64,000 nucleotides of DNA, taken from contig NZ_JAGDEL010000003.1 of assembly GCF_017497975.1 (NCBI RefSeq), forward strand, positions 310,001 through 374,000. Reading direction: 5' to 3'. Position 1 is the stretch's first letter. The number at the start of each line of letters is the position of its first letter. The translations under genes were made by a program, and so were the position numbers. Under the pieces are notes generated by a model. That model saw only the letters and a program-made list of their open reading frames with translations, searched no databases and was not told the DNA's origin. This stretch comes from Metabacillus bambusae. GTDB lineage: Bacteria; Bacillota; Bacilli; Bacillales; Bacillaceae. Below, piece after piece: positions 1 through 8,363 of this stretch.

Positions 1-627
1 GCCTCTTCCGAAGTTCCTTATCTGGCTCTAAAACTTGAACTTACACCAAGTCAAATTTTAGAGGTGTTACGTGAATTTGAAATGGACGAGGACAAGAAGA
101 AAAATCCCAAACGAGGAATGTATGTTAGCAAAATAGAACCGCCTCTGCTTGACGCAGTGACAAGGTTAGCGCGACTCCAAGATTATCCGAAGGATATCCC
201 GGTACTTGCTCCTCTCATTATGAAAGAAATCATCTACAGGGTTCTGCAAGGAGATCATGGAGAGATGCTAAAACAAATCGCAATAAAGGGAAGCTCTGCC
301 AATCAAATCAGTGACGTGATCGAACATATTATAAATAACTATGCTCAGTCACTTCGAATTGAGGAGCTTGCGGAAATTGCAAATATGAGTGTTTCCTCGC
401 TTCATCGGCACTTTAAAGAGGTAACAGCAATGAGCCCAATTCAGTTTCAAAAACAACTGAGGCTGCAGGAAGCTAGAAAACTGTTATTATCCGAGTCAAT
501 GGATGCCACTGAAGCAGCATTCCGGATAGGCTACGAAAGCCCCTCGCAATTCAGCCGTGAATATTCCCGTATGTTTGGTTTACCACCAAAAGAAGATATT
601 AACCGCCTGAAAGCGATATATGTATAA
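1..627 (+). CDS. AraC-family transcriptional regulator (5' truncated by window edge)
   Basis: The reading frame is open from base 1, so the first residues lie outside the window; an internal GTG at 64 is not a convincing start. The visible 208 residues hold the end of an AraC N-terminal domain (PYLALKLELTPSQILEVL is typical of the YqhC-like group, AraC_N) followed by two helix-turn-helix motifs: LAEIANMSVSSLHRHFK and DATEAAFRIGYESPSQFSR. Regulators of this group often control nearby oxidoreductase genes, but the target would lie upstream and cannot be seen. The gene ends in a hairpin terminator that immediately follows the stop codon. Family assignment is confident; the target is unknown. Confidence 0.9.
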   Translation, partial: ASSEVPYLALKLELTPSQILEVLREFEMDEDKKKNPKRGMYVSKIEPPLLDAVTRLARLQDYPKDIPVLAPLIMKEIIYRVLQGDHGEMLKQIAIKGSSANQISDVIEHIINNYAQSLRIEELAEIANMSVSSLHRHFKEVTAMSPIQFQKQLRLQEARKLLLSESMDATEAAFRIGYESPSQFSREYSRMFGLPPKEDINRLKAIYV

Positions 628-667
628 AAAAATGCATTAATCCAGAATCGGATTAATGCATTTTTTT
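627..667. terminator. Bidirectional rho-independent terminator
   Basis: An 11-bp perfect stem (TGCATTAATCC at 633-643, GGATTAATGCA at 650-660) is flanked by A-tracts on the left and T-tracts on the right. It can end both the AraC gene and the convergent small gene. Confidence 0.85.
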
Positions 668-902
668 ACTGTTCTTTAAATGTCCTAGCAGCTCTATCAT
701 GCTTTTGAACAAATTTCAAGACATAATATGCCCCACTGATATATATTCCCATGATGGATAGATGATCTATTAAAAATCCTATGGAAGACTCTTCATAGTT
801 CCAACCAAATGGATTATATACGGTTAACTTGTAATGCATATCTCTCTCGAATGAAGCCAGCACGCCATAGACAACTATCAACACCGCTATGACTACCCCC
901 AA
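666..902 (-). CDS. Small hypothetical membrane protein (78 aa)
   Basis: The start is a TTG preceded at about 10 nt by AGGGG, with an in-frame stop just upstream, so the start is fixed. The product has an N-terminal hydrophobic segment (VVIAVLIVVYGVLASF, residues 3-18) and a second hydrophobic stretch (residues about 43-62) with a basic C-terminus. I do not recognise the family. It stands alone between the AraC terminator and an empty region. The good ribosome binding site and membrane pattern argue for a real gene, but no function can be given. Confidence 0.5.
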   Translation of the reverse strand: MGVVIAVLIVVYGVLASFERDMHYKLTVYNPFGWNYEESSIGFLIDHLSIMGIYISGAYYVLKFVQKHDRAARTFKEQ

Positions 903-955
903 ATAAAAAAATCCCCTACTCAGCAGCAGGGAATTTCATCACTTTCACCATCTAT

Positions 956-1098
956 TCAACACAGTAAAATTCCTGGTGTTTTAAACTCGGCCATGTCGAA
1001 AAGGATATTAGCTGCTTCTTCTAATCCGTCTAGATGAGGTTTGCTATAATAATAGGAATTAGCGTGGACAAATTTTAACGTGTGCAAAAAATTCAATA
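956..1098 (-). pseudogene. Possible C-terminal fragment of a zinc-type (MDR) dehydrogenase
   Basis: The minus strand is open for about 47 codons with no start codon and ends LDGLEEAANILFDMAEFKTP before a TGA. This resembles the last helix of medium-chain dehydrogenases, where a 'LDGLEEALELL' helix precedes the C-terminus. The resemblance is weak and based on a short stretch. It may be a 5'-truncated remnant. Confidence 0.25.
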
Positions 1099-1317
1099 TT
1101 TATTTAAAATAGATAGAGGGAAAGATTCAATTTTTTATAGGACCCTTCTGTATGTATACAATTTTCTTAACATTAATATAACATTTTAAATGGAAGAATG
1201 GTCACGTATTCATTAGTAACTGAAATTATTACAAAATGAGAGATTGACTCTTGTTTAAAAAATAGGTAAATATCAGTACAAAAGGTAAATCATTTAAAGG
1301 TGATAAGGGGGATTTAA

Positions 1318-2187
1318 TTGAGTTTATATAATGAAACAACAACAATTGATAAAATAGTTGCTATTAAAGATTCTTTACCGAAAAAACAAAGACAGTTATG
1401 CGATTATATTCTAAAAAATCATCAGTCAATAGGATTGATCACAATTAAAGAGCTTTCCAGTAATGCCAAAGTTGGAATTTCAACTGTGATGCGTACGATA
1501 AATGCCTTAGGGTATGAAAATTTTAATGACTTACGAAAAGATATCTATGATGAATCGGTTCCTTCCGTCTCAAAATGGACATTAAAGAATTCTTTAACTG
1601 ACATTCAAAATGAAGGAGGGAAAAGTTCAACTTTAGTGCAAACTTGGAAAGAATCAGTTAATTTATTAAACAAATCATTAGATTCTAATTTAATGGAAAA
1701 TTTTGAAGAAGCGATTGATGTCATTTTAAAATCAAGTTATATCAATGTTTTGGGTACTAGACCGTATAAAGCAACCGCCTTATATTTTGAACAGTTGCTT
1801 GGAGAATTCTATCCTAGGATAAGGCAACTAAGTCATGATACGGAAGTGATTTATGACAGGATTTTGCAACTTGAAAAGGATGAAATTTTAGTTGTTTTTG
1901 CATTTGAACCATACACTAATCGAATTATCGAAGCAGTTAAGGTGACCTATGAACTTGGCAATAGCATTATCTTAATAACAGACCATATCTCATGTCCAAT
2001 TATTTCATATGCGTCTGTAACGTTGAAAGTAGAAGTTAGTAAAAAACAATTTTCAGTAATTCCAATTATTGCATTGATAGACTCATTAGTAATTGAAATT
2101 GGTAAACGGACATCAGAAGAATCGATTAAAAAGTTGAAGAGACTTGAAAAAACACTTAAAGAAAAGAATATAACGTTCTCCTATTAA
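1318..2187 (+). CDS. RpiR/MurR-family transcriptional regulator
   Basis: 289 aa, TTG start 9 nt after AAGGGGGA. Residues about 1-80 form the RpiR helix-turn-helix (TIKELSSNAKVGISTVMRTI). Residues about 120-270 form a SIS sugar-phosphate-binding domain (INVLGTRPYKATALYFEQL). Family members sense phosphosugars or related metabolites and usually control adjacent catabolic genes. Here the nearest genes are on the opposite strand (EamA exporter, BCCT transporter, amine oxidase operon), so it may regulate them, but no operator could be matched. The gene is monocistronic and followed by a hairpin. Confidence 0.9.
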   Translation: MSLYNETTTIDKIVAIKDSLPKKQRQLCDYILKNHQSIGLITIKELSSNAKVGISTVMRTINALGYENFNDLRKDIYDESVPSVSKWTLKNSLTDIQNEGGKSSTLVQTWKESVNLLNKSLDSNLMENFEEAIDVILKSSYINVLGTRPYKATALYFEQLLGEFYPRIRQLSHDTEVIYDRILQLEKDEILVVFAFEPYTNRIIEAVKVTYELGNSIILITDHISCPIISYASVTLKVEVSKKQFSVIPIIALIDSLVIEIGKRTSEESIKKLKRLEKTLKEKNITFSY

Positions 2188-2240
2188 AACTAGAAAAACA
2201 CATTTTTTTATCCAAGTTGAAGAAGGAGTTTAAGCTATGA

Positions 2241-2296
2241 AAAAAAAGCTGACTCGAAATCGTTGTCATTCAACGACCTGATGAGTCAGCCTTTTG
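2241..2296. terminator. Terminator hairpin downstream of rpiR-type gene
   Basis: An 8-bp outer stem (GCTGACTC at 2248-2255, GAGTCAGC at 2283-2290) encloses an inner CGTTG/CAACG hairpin. It has an A-run on its left and a T-rich run on its right, so it could serve both strands. Confidence 0.75.
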
Positions 2297-2308
2297 TGCT
2301 GTAATCTT

Positions 2309-2591
2309 CTATCCATTTACTAATACTATTAACAAATCTCCTGTTTGGATGCTTTCTCCATTAGAAACATGGATTTCCTTCACGGCACCGCTAAATGGTA
2401 CTTGAACAGTTGTTTCCATTTTAGGTGGTCACCTTTATTTACCTTTTCCCCTTTCTCTACAAGGACCTTAATAACAGTTCCAGGCATTGTTGCGCAATTT
2501 GCTCCTCATTTCCTTTATCAGCTTTCACCTTTGTCACAATAGTTGATTTAATACTTTCATCCTGTATAAATCCTGTTGATTTATACAAATA
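2309..2591 (-). pseudogene. Remnant of pyruvate carboxylase C-terminus (biotinyl domain), frameshifted and deleted
   Basis: Three minus-strand reading frames in succession resemble the C-terminal end of pyruvate carboxylase or a biotin carboxyl carrier domain: GFIQDESIKSTIVTKVKADK, then MPGTVIKVLVEKGEKVNKGD, then METTVQVPFSGAVKEIHVSN through to TGDLLIVL. A frameshift separates the first two. Between the second and third, the codons for the biotin-accepting core are largely lost (GDHL joins directly to KMETT, removing the residues before the lysine). The fragment starts where the EamA gene ends, so the exporter gene appears to have been joined to debris of a large enzyme gene. It is not functional. 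Confidence 0.7.
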
Positions 2592-3512
2592 TCATCCTTT
2601 GATTTCAATGGACAATTCATCAGGAACCAATGTTTTCTTTGTAGACTTTTTGGATGTAATAATGACAGCTGCAATAACAAGAATGATCCCCATGTATTGC
2701 CACAAATTTAACTTTTCCTGAAAAATCATAAATCCAATTAGGGATGCAACTACAGGTTCTATCGTGGCAATTATTGATGCTGTACTTGATTCTATTTTGT
2801 TTAGACCTTTTGTATACAAAAGGAAGGGTAGCATTGTTGAGAGAAAACCAAGACCTATTACATAGAACCAGACTTTGATATCTGAAAACAAAGGTATTAC
2901 GTTCCAGATTCCACTAAAAGGAGTTACTGCAATTGCTGCGAACAAAAAAGTATAGACAGTAATAGTTAAAGAGTGATATTTTTTTAGTGCAAATTTGCCA
3001 AATATACTGTAAAGCGCATAAAAGAGACCTGATCCAAGTCCGAGAATTAATCCATATAATGAAATTGTTTCATTATTATTTGGCAGTATGCCAATAACAA
3101 ATGAACAACCGATAAATGTTGTAACTAAAGCTATGACCTTTTGTGATGACAGAGATTCTTTAAAAATTAGTCTCGAGAAAATCGTTACAAATGCAGGTGC
3201 TGTGTAAAGTAGAATTGATGCAATGGAAATAGATGTTTCTTCAATTGCACTAAACAAACACCAATTAAATAGAACAATACTAAAAATCCCAGTTCCGATA
3301 AAATATTTACTATCAGATACTTTAATTCTAAATAGCTGTCGATTCTTTATTATTACATAAAACACCAAAAATATAGATGCAGACAAAGCACGAATGGCTA
3401 CAACCTGTGTTGGTGTAAAACCTAGTTCATAAAAATATGTGACAAAAATACTAATAATCCCCCATAAAGCTGCCCCTGCGCCTATATATAGTATCGCAAA
3501 TTTGTTTTCCAA
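2592..3512 (-). CDS. EamA/DMT-family exporter (drug/metabolite transporter)
   Basis: 306 aa with about ten hydrophobic segments arranged as two EamA repeats, the usual length for this family. The start is TTG at 3512, supported by GGGGAGGAA about 9 nt upstream. EamA proteins export amino acids, amines or other metabolites; the substrate cannot be read from sequence. Upstream lies a strong dyad (3532-3558) between the likely promoter and the ribosome binding site. Downstream it runs straight into a pyruvate carboxylase remnant. It lies ahead of and in the same orientation as the BCCT gene, but with about 290 bp between them, so co-transcription is uncertain. Confidence 0.85.
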   Translation of the reverse strand: MENKFAILYIGAGAALWGIISIFVTYFYELGFTPTQVVAIRALSASIFLVFYVIIKNRQLFRIKVSDSKYFIGTGIFSIVLFNWCLFSAIEETSISIASILLYTAPAFVTIFSRLIFKESLSSQKVIALVTTFIGCSFVIGILPNNNETISLYGLILGLGSGLFYALYSIFGKFALKKYHSLTITVYTFLFAAIAVTPFSGIWNVIPLFSDIKVWFYVIGLGFLSTMLPFLLYTKGLNKIESSTASIIATIEPVVASLIGFMIFQEKLNLWQYMGIILVIAAVIITSKKSTKKTLVPDELSIEIKG

Positions 3513-3531
3513 CGGTCTATTCCTCCCCGCT

Positions 3532-3558
3532 TAAATACCAACAGATAGTTGGTATTTA
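3532..3558. promoter_or_regulatory. Perfect dyad upstream of the EamA gene (possible operator)
   Basis: TAAATACCAAC and GTTGGTATTTA form an 11-bp perfect inverted repeat around a 5-nt loop, about 20 bp upstream of the TTG start. With no T-run on the gene-proximal side it looks more like a repressor site than a terminator. Confidence 0.45.
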
Positions 3559-3800
3559 GATTATAGCGTACTACACTGCGGATAGTCATGAACATGCCGG
3601 CCACAGCATTCATTGTATACAGAAAAATAAAACGTATTCCCCATTAAAATCCTCCTACTTATTCAGTCGAATATATGACCGGTATGTTAAAACACCGAAA
3701 TATTGAATAACATAACGTAGCTAACTGAGAGCAGGCCTCCTTAAAAACAGAAGAAACTATTATTCCGCCACTTCCTTTTCTAAGGCAGCATTAATTTCTA

Positions 3801-5378
3801 TCACGCCTCCTTTTTTAGAGCAGTATTTTTTCCTTTATCAGAACTCAAAAGGTAATTCTTTTTCTTCAGCAGATTGCCACCAATGCGAAAGTTTTCAAGG
3901 AACAACCACAGCATTGGAATCGACATCAGCAATCCTCCCAGATTCAACAGACCCTTAACGGAATCAGAACCTCCAGAAACCACTAGAAGGTAAGAGACTG
4001 TAGTCACAATAATTCCCATTAAAATTTTAATCTTTGTAGGTGGTTCATCATCAATCTGCTGGTCACGAACACATAGAGTAGCGAGTACAGAGCTCATGGG
4101 ATCGGCCAGAGTTACAAAGGAAAAGATAACGGTTACAAGGAAAACTATTTGAATGAAAGTACCGCCGGGCATATTACCAAGAACCTGGTAAATTGTAGTC
4201 TGCATTCCGAACTCCTGTACAGCAGCCCAGACATCTACTAGACCAGAAGACTGCACCTTCATAATCATACCGGCAAAAATCCCAATCCAGATGATACAAA
4301 AGATAGATGGCACAAGTATGTTAAACAACAAAAATTGGCGAACAGTTCGCCCTTTTCCCAGGCGAGCCAAAAACATTCCTATAACAGGAGCATAGATTAT
4401 AAAGGCATTCCAGTAAGTAATCGTCCACTCATTCGGCCACTGATCCTCGGGCACCATCGTATTATTATAAGTAATCTTGCTCCAGAAATTATCCATGATA
4501 TTACCAAAAGCTTCAGTGCTGATTTTACCGATAAACTGGGCGTCTCCAAAAATCAACACATATCCTAATAAGAAAAAGAACAGCATCATGGTGATGGATG
4601 AAATTTTCGTCAGTCCCTTAGAGATACCAGTAACACAGGAGATGATAAAAAATGCACCAACAAATATCGAGATGAGCAACCAGACCATATTCCCTTGTGT
4701 TATATGAAATACACTTTGAATACCGGCACCTATCTGAAGAAGACCAGCACCCATGGAGTTAGAAACTCCACTGGCAAGAGCATAAACAGCAAATACCTGT
4801 ACCACGGTGGTCAGCCAAAAAATCTTACGATTAAAACTATGCTCTACAAGTGAACCAAAGGAAAGACTTTTCTTATAATTATAAGTCAGCAGAGCGAATG
4901 CGAGACCGCATAAAGCATACATGGCGTACTGAACGAAGGACCAATTAAACATTGCCTGACTGACTGCGAAAATTGCAGCCTCCCGGGAACCGGCCTCTAC
5001 ACCGGCAGCTACAGGCGGTGTCATAAAGTGGTAGATTGGCTCTCCCATGGCCCAGAACAGCAGGCCAACACCAACGCCTCCACAGATGGTGATGGAAATC
5101 CATTGCCAGGTAGTGTACTCCGGCTTTGCATCCTCACCTCCGATACGAACGTCCCCATACTTAAATATCACGAAACAAATTGCAAAAATAATGGACAACA
5201 CAGATAAAATATTAATCCACCAACCAAAATTATCTCCTACCCAATAAATAGTATTATTAAGGACCGTACCAAGCTTTTCTGTAAAAAACATACCGAAAAG
5301 AATTTCTACCGTAAGAATAATTATAGCTGGGATAAATACTGCCTTATAAAGTCTATATGTTTTTGCATTTTCTCTCAT
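3801..5378 (-). CDS. BCCT-family transporter (betaine/carnitine/choline type)
   Basis: About 525 aa with about twelve membrane segments. BCCT signatures include GVGVGLLFWAMGEPIYHF, MFNWSFVQYAMYAL and FLARLGKGRTVRQFLL. These carriers take up quaternary ammonium or related zwitterions by sodium or proton symport or by exchange. I chose the ATG at 5378 because the strong AGGGAGG ribosome binding site lies inside the longer frame beginning at 5405. A cre box sits about 230 bp upstream. The neighbour upstream is the amine oxidase operon in the same orientation, which suggests it imports that operon's substrate. A 13-codon frame that overlaps its stop (ending near 3760) has no recognisable identity. 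Confidence 0.93.
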   Translation of the reverse strand: MRENAKTYRLYKAVFIPAIIILTVEILFGMFFTEKLGTVLNNTIYWVGDNFGWWINILSVLSIIFAICFVIFKYGDVRIGGEDAKPEYTTWQWISITICGGVGVGLLFWAMGEPIYHFMTPPVAAGVEAGSREAAIFAVSQAMFNWSFVQYAMYALCGLAFALLTYNYKKSLSFGSLVEHSFNRKIFWLTTVVQVFAVYALASGVSNSMGAGLLQIGAGIQSVFHITQGNMVWLLISIFVGAFFIISCVTGISKGLTKISSITMMLFFFLLGYVLIFGDAQFIGKISTEAFGNIMDNFWSKITYNNTMVPEDQWPNEWTITYWNAFIIYAPVIGMFLARLGKGRTVRQFLLFNILVPSIFCIIWIGIFAGMIMKVQSSGLVDVWAAVQEFGMQTTIYQVLGNMPGGTFIQIVFLVTVIFSFVTLADPMSSVLATLCVRDQQIDDEPPTKIKILMGIIVTTVSYLLVVSGGSDSVKGLLNLGGLLMSIPMLWLFLENFRIGGNLLKKKNYLLSSDKGKNTALKKEA

Positions 5379-5606
5379 ATATTTCTTCTCCCTCCCTATA
5401 TTCAATATATTCTTGTAGATAAAGTTTCTCCCCCCTTACCTTCTTATTTCTATTAGAAAAAACATTAAGGTTCAGGCGAAATATTAAACATTGACGTCCT
5501 AGTATAATTAGATCATAAACGTTTTCAATAACTCCCACCAGCATAGGAAAACATTTCCCAGTTTACAAAATGAGGAAATTGGTAGAACTGATAATCACTG
5601 TTTTCG

Positions 5607-5621
5607 AGTAAGCGTTTGCAT
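5607..5621 (-). promoter_or_regulatory. cre box (CcpA operator)
   Basis: The minus strand reads ATGCAAACGCTTACT, which fits the cre consensus WTGNAANCGNWNNCW at every constrained position. It lies upstream of the BCCT gene, so catabolite control of transport is likely by inference. Confidence 0.6.
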
Positions 5622-5771
5622 TATTTTGCAGTTGAAGAATTTCTCCCTCACTTTCGCCTGTATTATATTTATTAAAGTTGTAGATAAGATTATTGATTGA
5701 ATAGTATAAGACTGTATTATAAATAGACTGAGGACTTTTCATATACTATCACCTAAAAAGTTTTTGGAATT

Positions 5772-5820
5772 CCCTCATAAACTCACACCATTGATTGTTA
5801 ATGATTGGGTTTAATGAGGG
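5772..5820. terminator. Imperfect inverted repeat between the amine oxidase and BCCT genes
   Basis: CCCTCATAAACTCA at 5772-5785 pairs with TGGGTTTAATGAGGG at 5806-5820 (one bulge, one mismatch). T-rich sequence follows on both sides. It probably ends the oxidase operon transcript before the BCCT promoter region. The rest of 5379-5894 shows only the cre box. Confidence 0.5.
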
Positions 5821-5894
5821 TTATTCTATCTATATAAGTCTTAGGATAATTTCAAAATGAGTTTAACTGATTCTCTAAGGCAAAATCATGGTAA

Positions 5895-7286
5895 TTAATT
5901 AGAAACTACAGTCTTGAATTTCTTCTCTTTTTGAGATTCAAGAAGCCCGAATTCCAGGAAGCTATTTATATTTTGTGCTGCAGTGAATCCTGTTTGAATA
6001 GCTGTTTCCGTATAATAGGAGCCTAAATAATCACCTGCTAAGAACAATCGACCCGCAGATTTTGTTAACATTGGTTGTATCTCTGCCCGACCTGGGAAAA
6101 CATAAGCTGATCCTAATGGGAATTTGTTTACGTGAGCCTCAACTACATGGTCACTAAAACCAGGAAATATTTCATTTAAATCTTTCAAATATATTTGAAT
6201 AATTTCCTCATCAGATTTATCAAGTAACCGACGACCACTTTCCCCCGGTGAAAATGTCATAAAACTACTACCTGGCTGCCTCTTAGTTTCCATTGAACGG
6301 ACTAGATTAGATTGATGAAGAATAATGTCAAATGACCTTTTAGGCGTAGCAAAAGAATATACATTATCCCAAACTTGAGGTCCTGTTTCATTTGTTAAAA
6401 ATGCTGCACTAACATGTGGACCATAGGTAACCTGATCAAGAGCGTTGGCGATTTCTGGGTCAATGTTTACCGCTATTTTTTTTGTAATTGGGGCAGGAGT
6501 TGCAAGGACTGCATAACGTGCTTCCACCACATGCTTCACGCCATCTTGAATATAGCTTACGACAACAGAGTCTTCTTTCTGAAGAACTTCTGAAACTTTC
6601 GCATTTAGGTGAACCCGTTCACCTAATGTTGTTGCAATCGTGTTCGTAAGCGTTGATGCTCCTCCAAAAATATTTCTCCCTAACCCATCATCTTTGTTCC
6701 ATACAGTGTGGAAATATCCTACACCTGATCCTGCAGTCATTGTCTCAGGACTGCCAGTCGAACGGCTAACTGTAGGTCTAAAAATTGCATCTGCATCTGG
6801 TGGTAATTTACCAGTAAAGTCAGCAAAAGTTCGATCATCCATAAATTCTAAAATTCGTTGTTGTTGAATTCTATAGTCCTCTCCCGGACGTTTTTTTGCT
6901 ACTTTGCCATATTTGATAACAGCTGCACGCACTTTAGCACCTGCACGTATCATAGCAAATCTAGATTTCCATGACATAGGGACCCTAAATGGGTATAGTT
7001 CAACTGGACCATCTAAAAGCAACTTCCCATTCAAAGACATTGCAGTTAAAATGCCAGGTACAGGTAATGCAGTTACTCCTACAGATTTAAATAATTCATC
7101 TGTAGCTGAACCAGCTCCAGCATATAGATGTCCGCCCCAATTTAACCAATAATCTCCTCGGCGTTCAGATCGTACACGCCCACCAATACGATCATCAGAT
7201 TCTAAAAGTAAAATATCATGGTGTTTAAGGCGCCAGGCAGCAGACAAACCAGCAAGTCCACCGCCTATGATAATAACATCTTTCAT
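5895..7286 (-). CDS. FAD-dependent amine oxidase / NAD(P)-binding Rossmann flavoprotein
   Basis: 463 aa. The N-terminus is a dinucleotide-binding fold (VIIIGGGLAGLSAAWRL) followed by IGGRVRSERRGDYWLNWGGH, the flavin amine oxidase/protoporphyrinogen-oxidase-like signature. The C-terminus has the second FAD motif (RLFLAGDYLGSYYTETAIQT). I placed the start at the ATG at 7286 because GGGAGG sits 7 nt before it; a frame-extending ATG at 7319 lacks a binding site. The product should oxidise an amine to an imine or aldehyde, feeding the DapA-fold enzyme and aldehyde dehydrogenase directly upstream. The exact substrate is unknown, and a carotenoid-type desaturase cannot be fully excluded. Confidence 0.85.
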   Translation of the reverse strand: MKDVIIIGGGLAGLSAAWRLKHHDILLLESDDRIGGRVRSERRGDYWLNWGGHLYAGAGSATDELFKSVGVTALPVPGILTAMSLNGKLLLDGPVELYPFRVPMSWKSRFAMIRAGAKVRAAVIKYGKVAKKRPGEDYRIQQQRILEFMDDRTFADFTGKLPPDADAIFRPTVSRSTGSPETMTAGSGVGYFHTVWNKDDGLGRNIFGGASTLTNTIATTLGERVHLNAKVSEVLQKEDSVVVSYIQDGVKHVVEARYAVLATPAPITKKIAVNIDPEIANALDQVTYGPHVSAAFLTNETGPQVWDNVYSFATPKRSFDIILHQSNLVRSMETKRQPGSSFMTFSPGESGRRLLDKSDEEIIQIYLKDLNEIFPGFSDHVVEAHVNKFPLGSAYVFPGRAEIQPMLTKSAGRLFLAGDYLGSYYTETAIQTGFTAAQNINSFLEFGLLESQKEKKFKTVVSN

Positions 7287-7323
7287 TGGATTTCCTCCCA
7301 TCCCTTCTGTGTTTATCATTCTA

Positions 7324-8226
7324 TTAATGTTGTTTCAATCTTAGTTCCCCTAATTCATTTAATATTGTTTCAATCTTTGATTTGAACTGTTCGGAAGCAG
7401 GAACTAGTGGTAATCTACTTGGTCCTCCTGATAATCCTAGTGCTTCCAAGCCTGCCTTTACTGTTCCTGGAATCGTTTCTTCTTCAATAACATTATATAA
7501 ATCTAGCAATTCTTGATTTAATTTCGTTGCTTCTTTTACATTGTTTTCATTTACGATTAAATCATATAGTTTTGCTATTTTTTTCGGAGCCAAGTTGTGG
7601 GCTACTCCAACAGCACCATGTCCCCCTAATGCTAATGTAGGTAAGATTAAATGTTCAAATCCAGTAAGTACCGCGAAGTTTGGATTGTCTTTTGTCAATG
7701 CAATAAGTTTAGAAGTATGCTGTCCATCAGCAGTATTTTTAATACCAACAATTCCATCTATTTGACTAATTTCATTAATTAATTCTGGATCAAGTTCAAC
7801 ACCTGTAGCATCTGGATAATGATAGATTACAATTCCAATGCTAGAGTTTTCGGCTACTGCCTTATAATGATCAATAATTCCTTGTCTACTAGTTGTCATA
7901 TAATAAGGATTAATGACCAAGGCACAATCTGCACCAACTTCAGCTGCGTATTTAGTAAGTTCAATTGTATCTTCTGTCCGATGACATCCTGTACCAGCCA
8001 TAACAGGTAATCTACCGTTTGATGTTTCACACACAAATTTAATGACTTCTTTTCGTTCTTCCATACTCATTAGTGAGTATTCTCCAGTACTTCCTCCCAC
8101 TAAAAGACAGTTCATTCCTCCATCTATCAAATGTTCTATTAGTTGTTCAAGCCCCTTATAGTCAATACTGTTATCCACTTTCATAGGTGTAGGTAAAGCT
8201 GGGATCATTCCAAAAGGTTTATACAT
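7324..8226 (-). CDS. DapA/NanA-superfamily lyase or deaminase (class I aldolase fold)
   Basis: 300 aa TIM-barrel protein. It shows the family motifs LVGGSTGEYSLMSMEER (pyruvate-carboxylate-binding loop), IVIYHYPDATGVEL with the catalytic tyrosine, and GIVGIKNTADG with the Schiff-base lysine. The start is the ATG at 8226, 6 nt after GGAGG; the ATG at 8241 overlaps that binding site. The genome's true dapA would normally sit in a lysine operon, so this copy is probably catabolic: relatives include N-acetylneuraminate lyase, ketodeoxysugar dehydratases and 4-hydroxypyrroline-carboxylate deaminase. It sits between an aldehyde dehydrogenase and a FAD amine oxidase, 38 bp from the latter. Confidence 0.88.
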   Translation of the reverse strand: MYKPFGMIPALPTPMKVDNSIDYKGLEQLIEHLIDGGMNCLLVGGSTGEYSLMSMEERKEVIKFVCETSNGRLPVMAGTGCHRTEDTIELTKYAAEVGADCALVINPYYMTTSRQGIIDHYKAVAENSSIGIVIYHYPDATGVELDPELINEISQIDGIVGIKNTADGQHTSKLIALTKDNPNFAVLTGFEHLILPTLALGGHGAVGVAHNLAPKKIAKLYDLIVNENNVKEATKLNQELLDLYNVIEEETIPGTVKAGLEALGLSGGPSRLPLVPASEQFKSKIETILNELGELRLKQH

Positions 8227-8363
8227 AGTTATCCTCCTCATAAATGTAAAATTAAACAGATTTTCTACCGTATATATTTAATCAACTAAACAAAAGGTAA
8301 TTTTCAGCTTGTTAAAAAATAATTATCAAAATATATTTTAATTCTTTATTAGATTTGATGTTA

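Noticed and set aside
956-1098. Calling the dehydrogenase-like fragment a gene
   Set aside because: No start codon, and the similarity covers only about 40 residues; kept as a low-confidence remnant.
2345-2721. Plus-strand frames over the pyruvate carboxylase remnant and EamA end
   Set aside because: They are antisense to recognised coding sequence and show no start signals.
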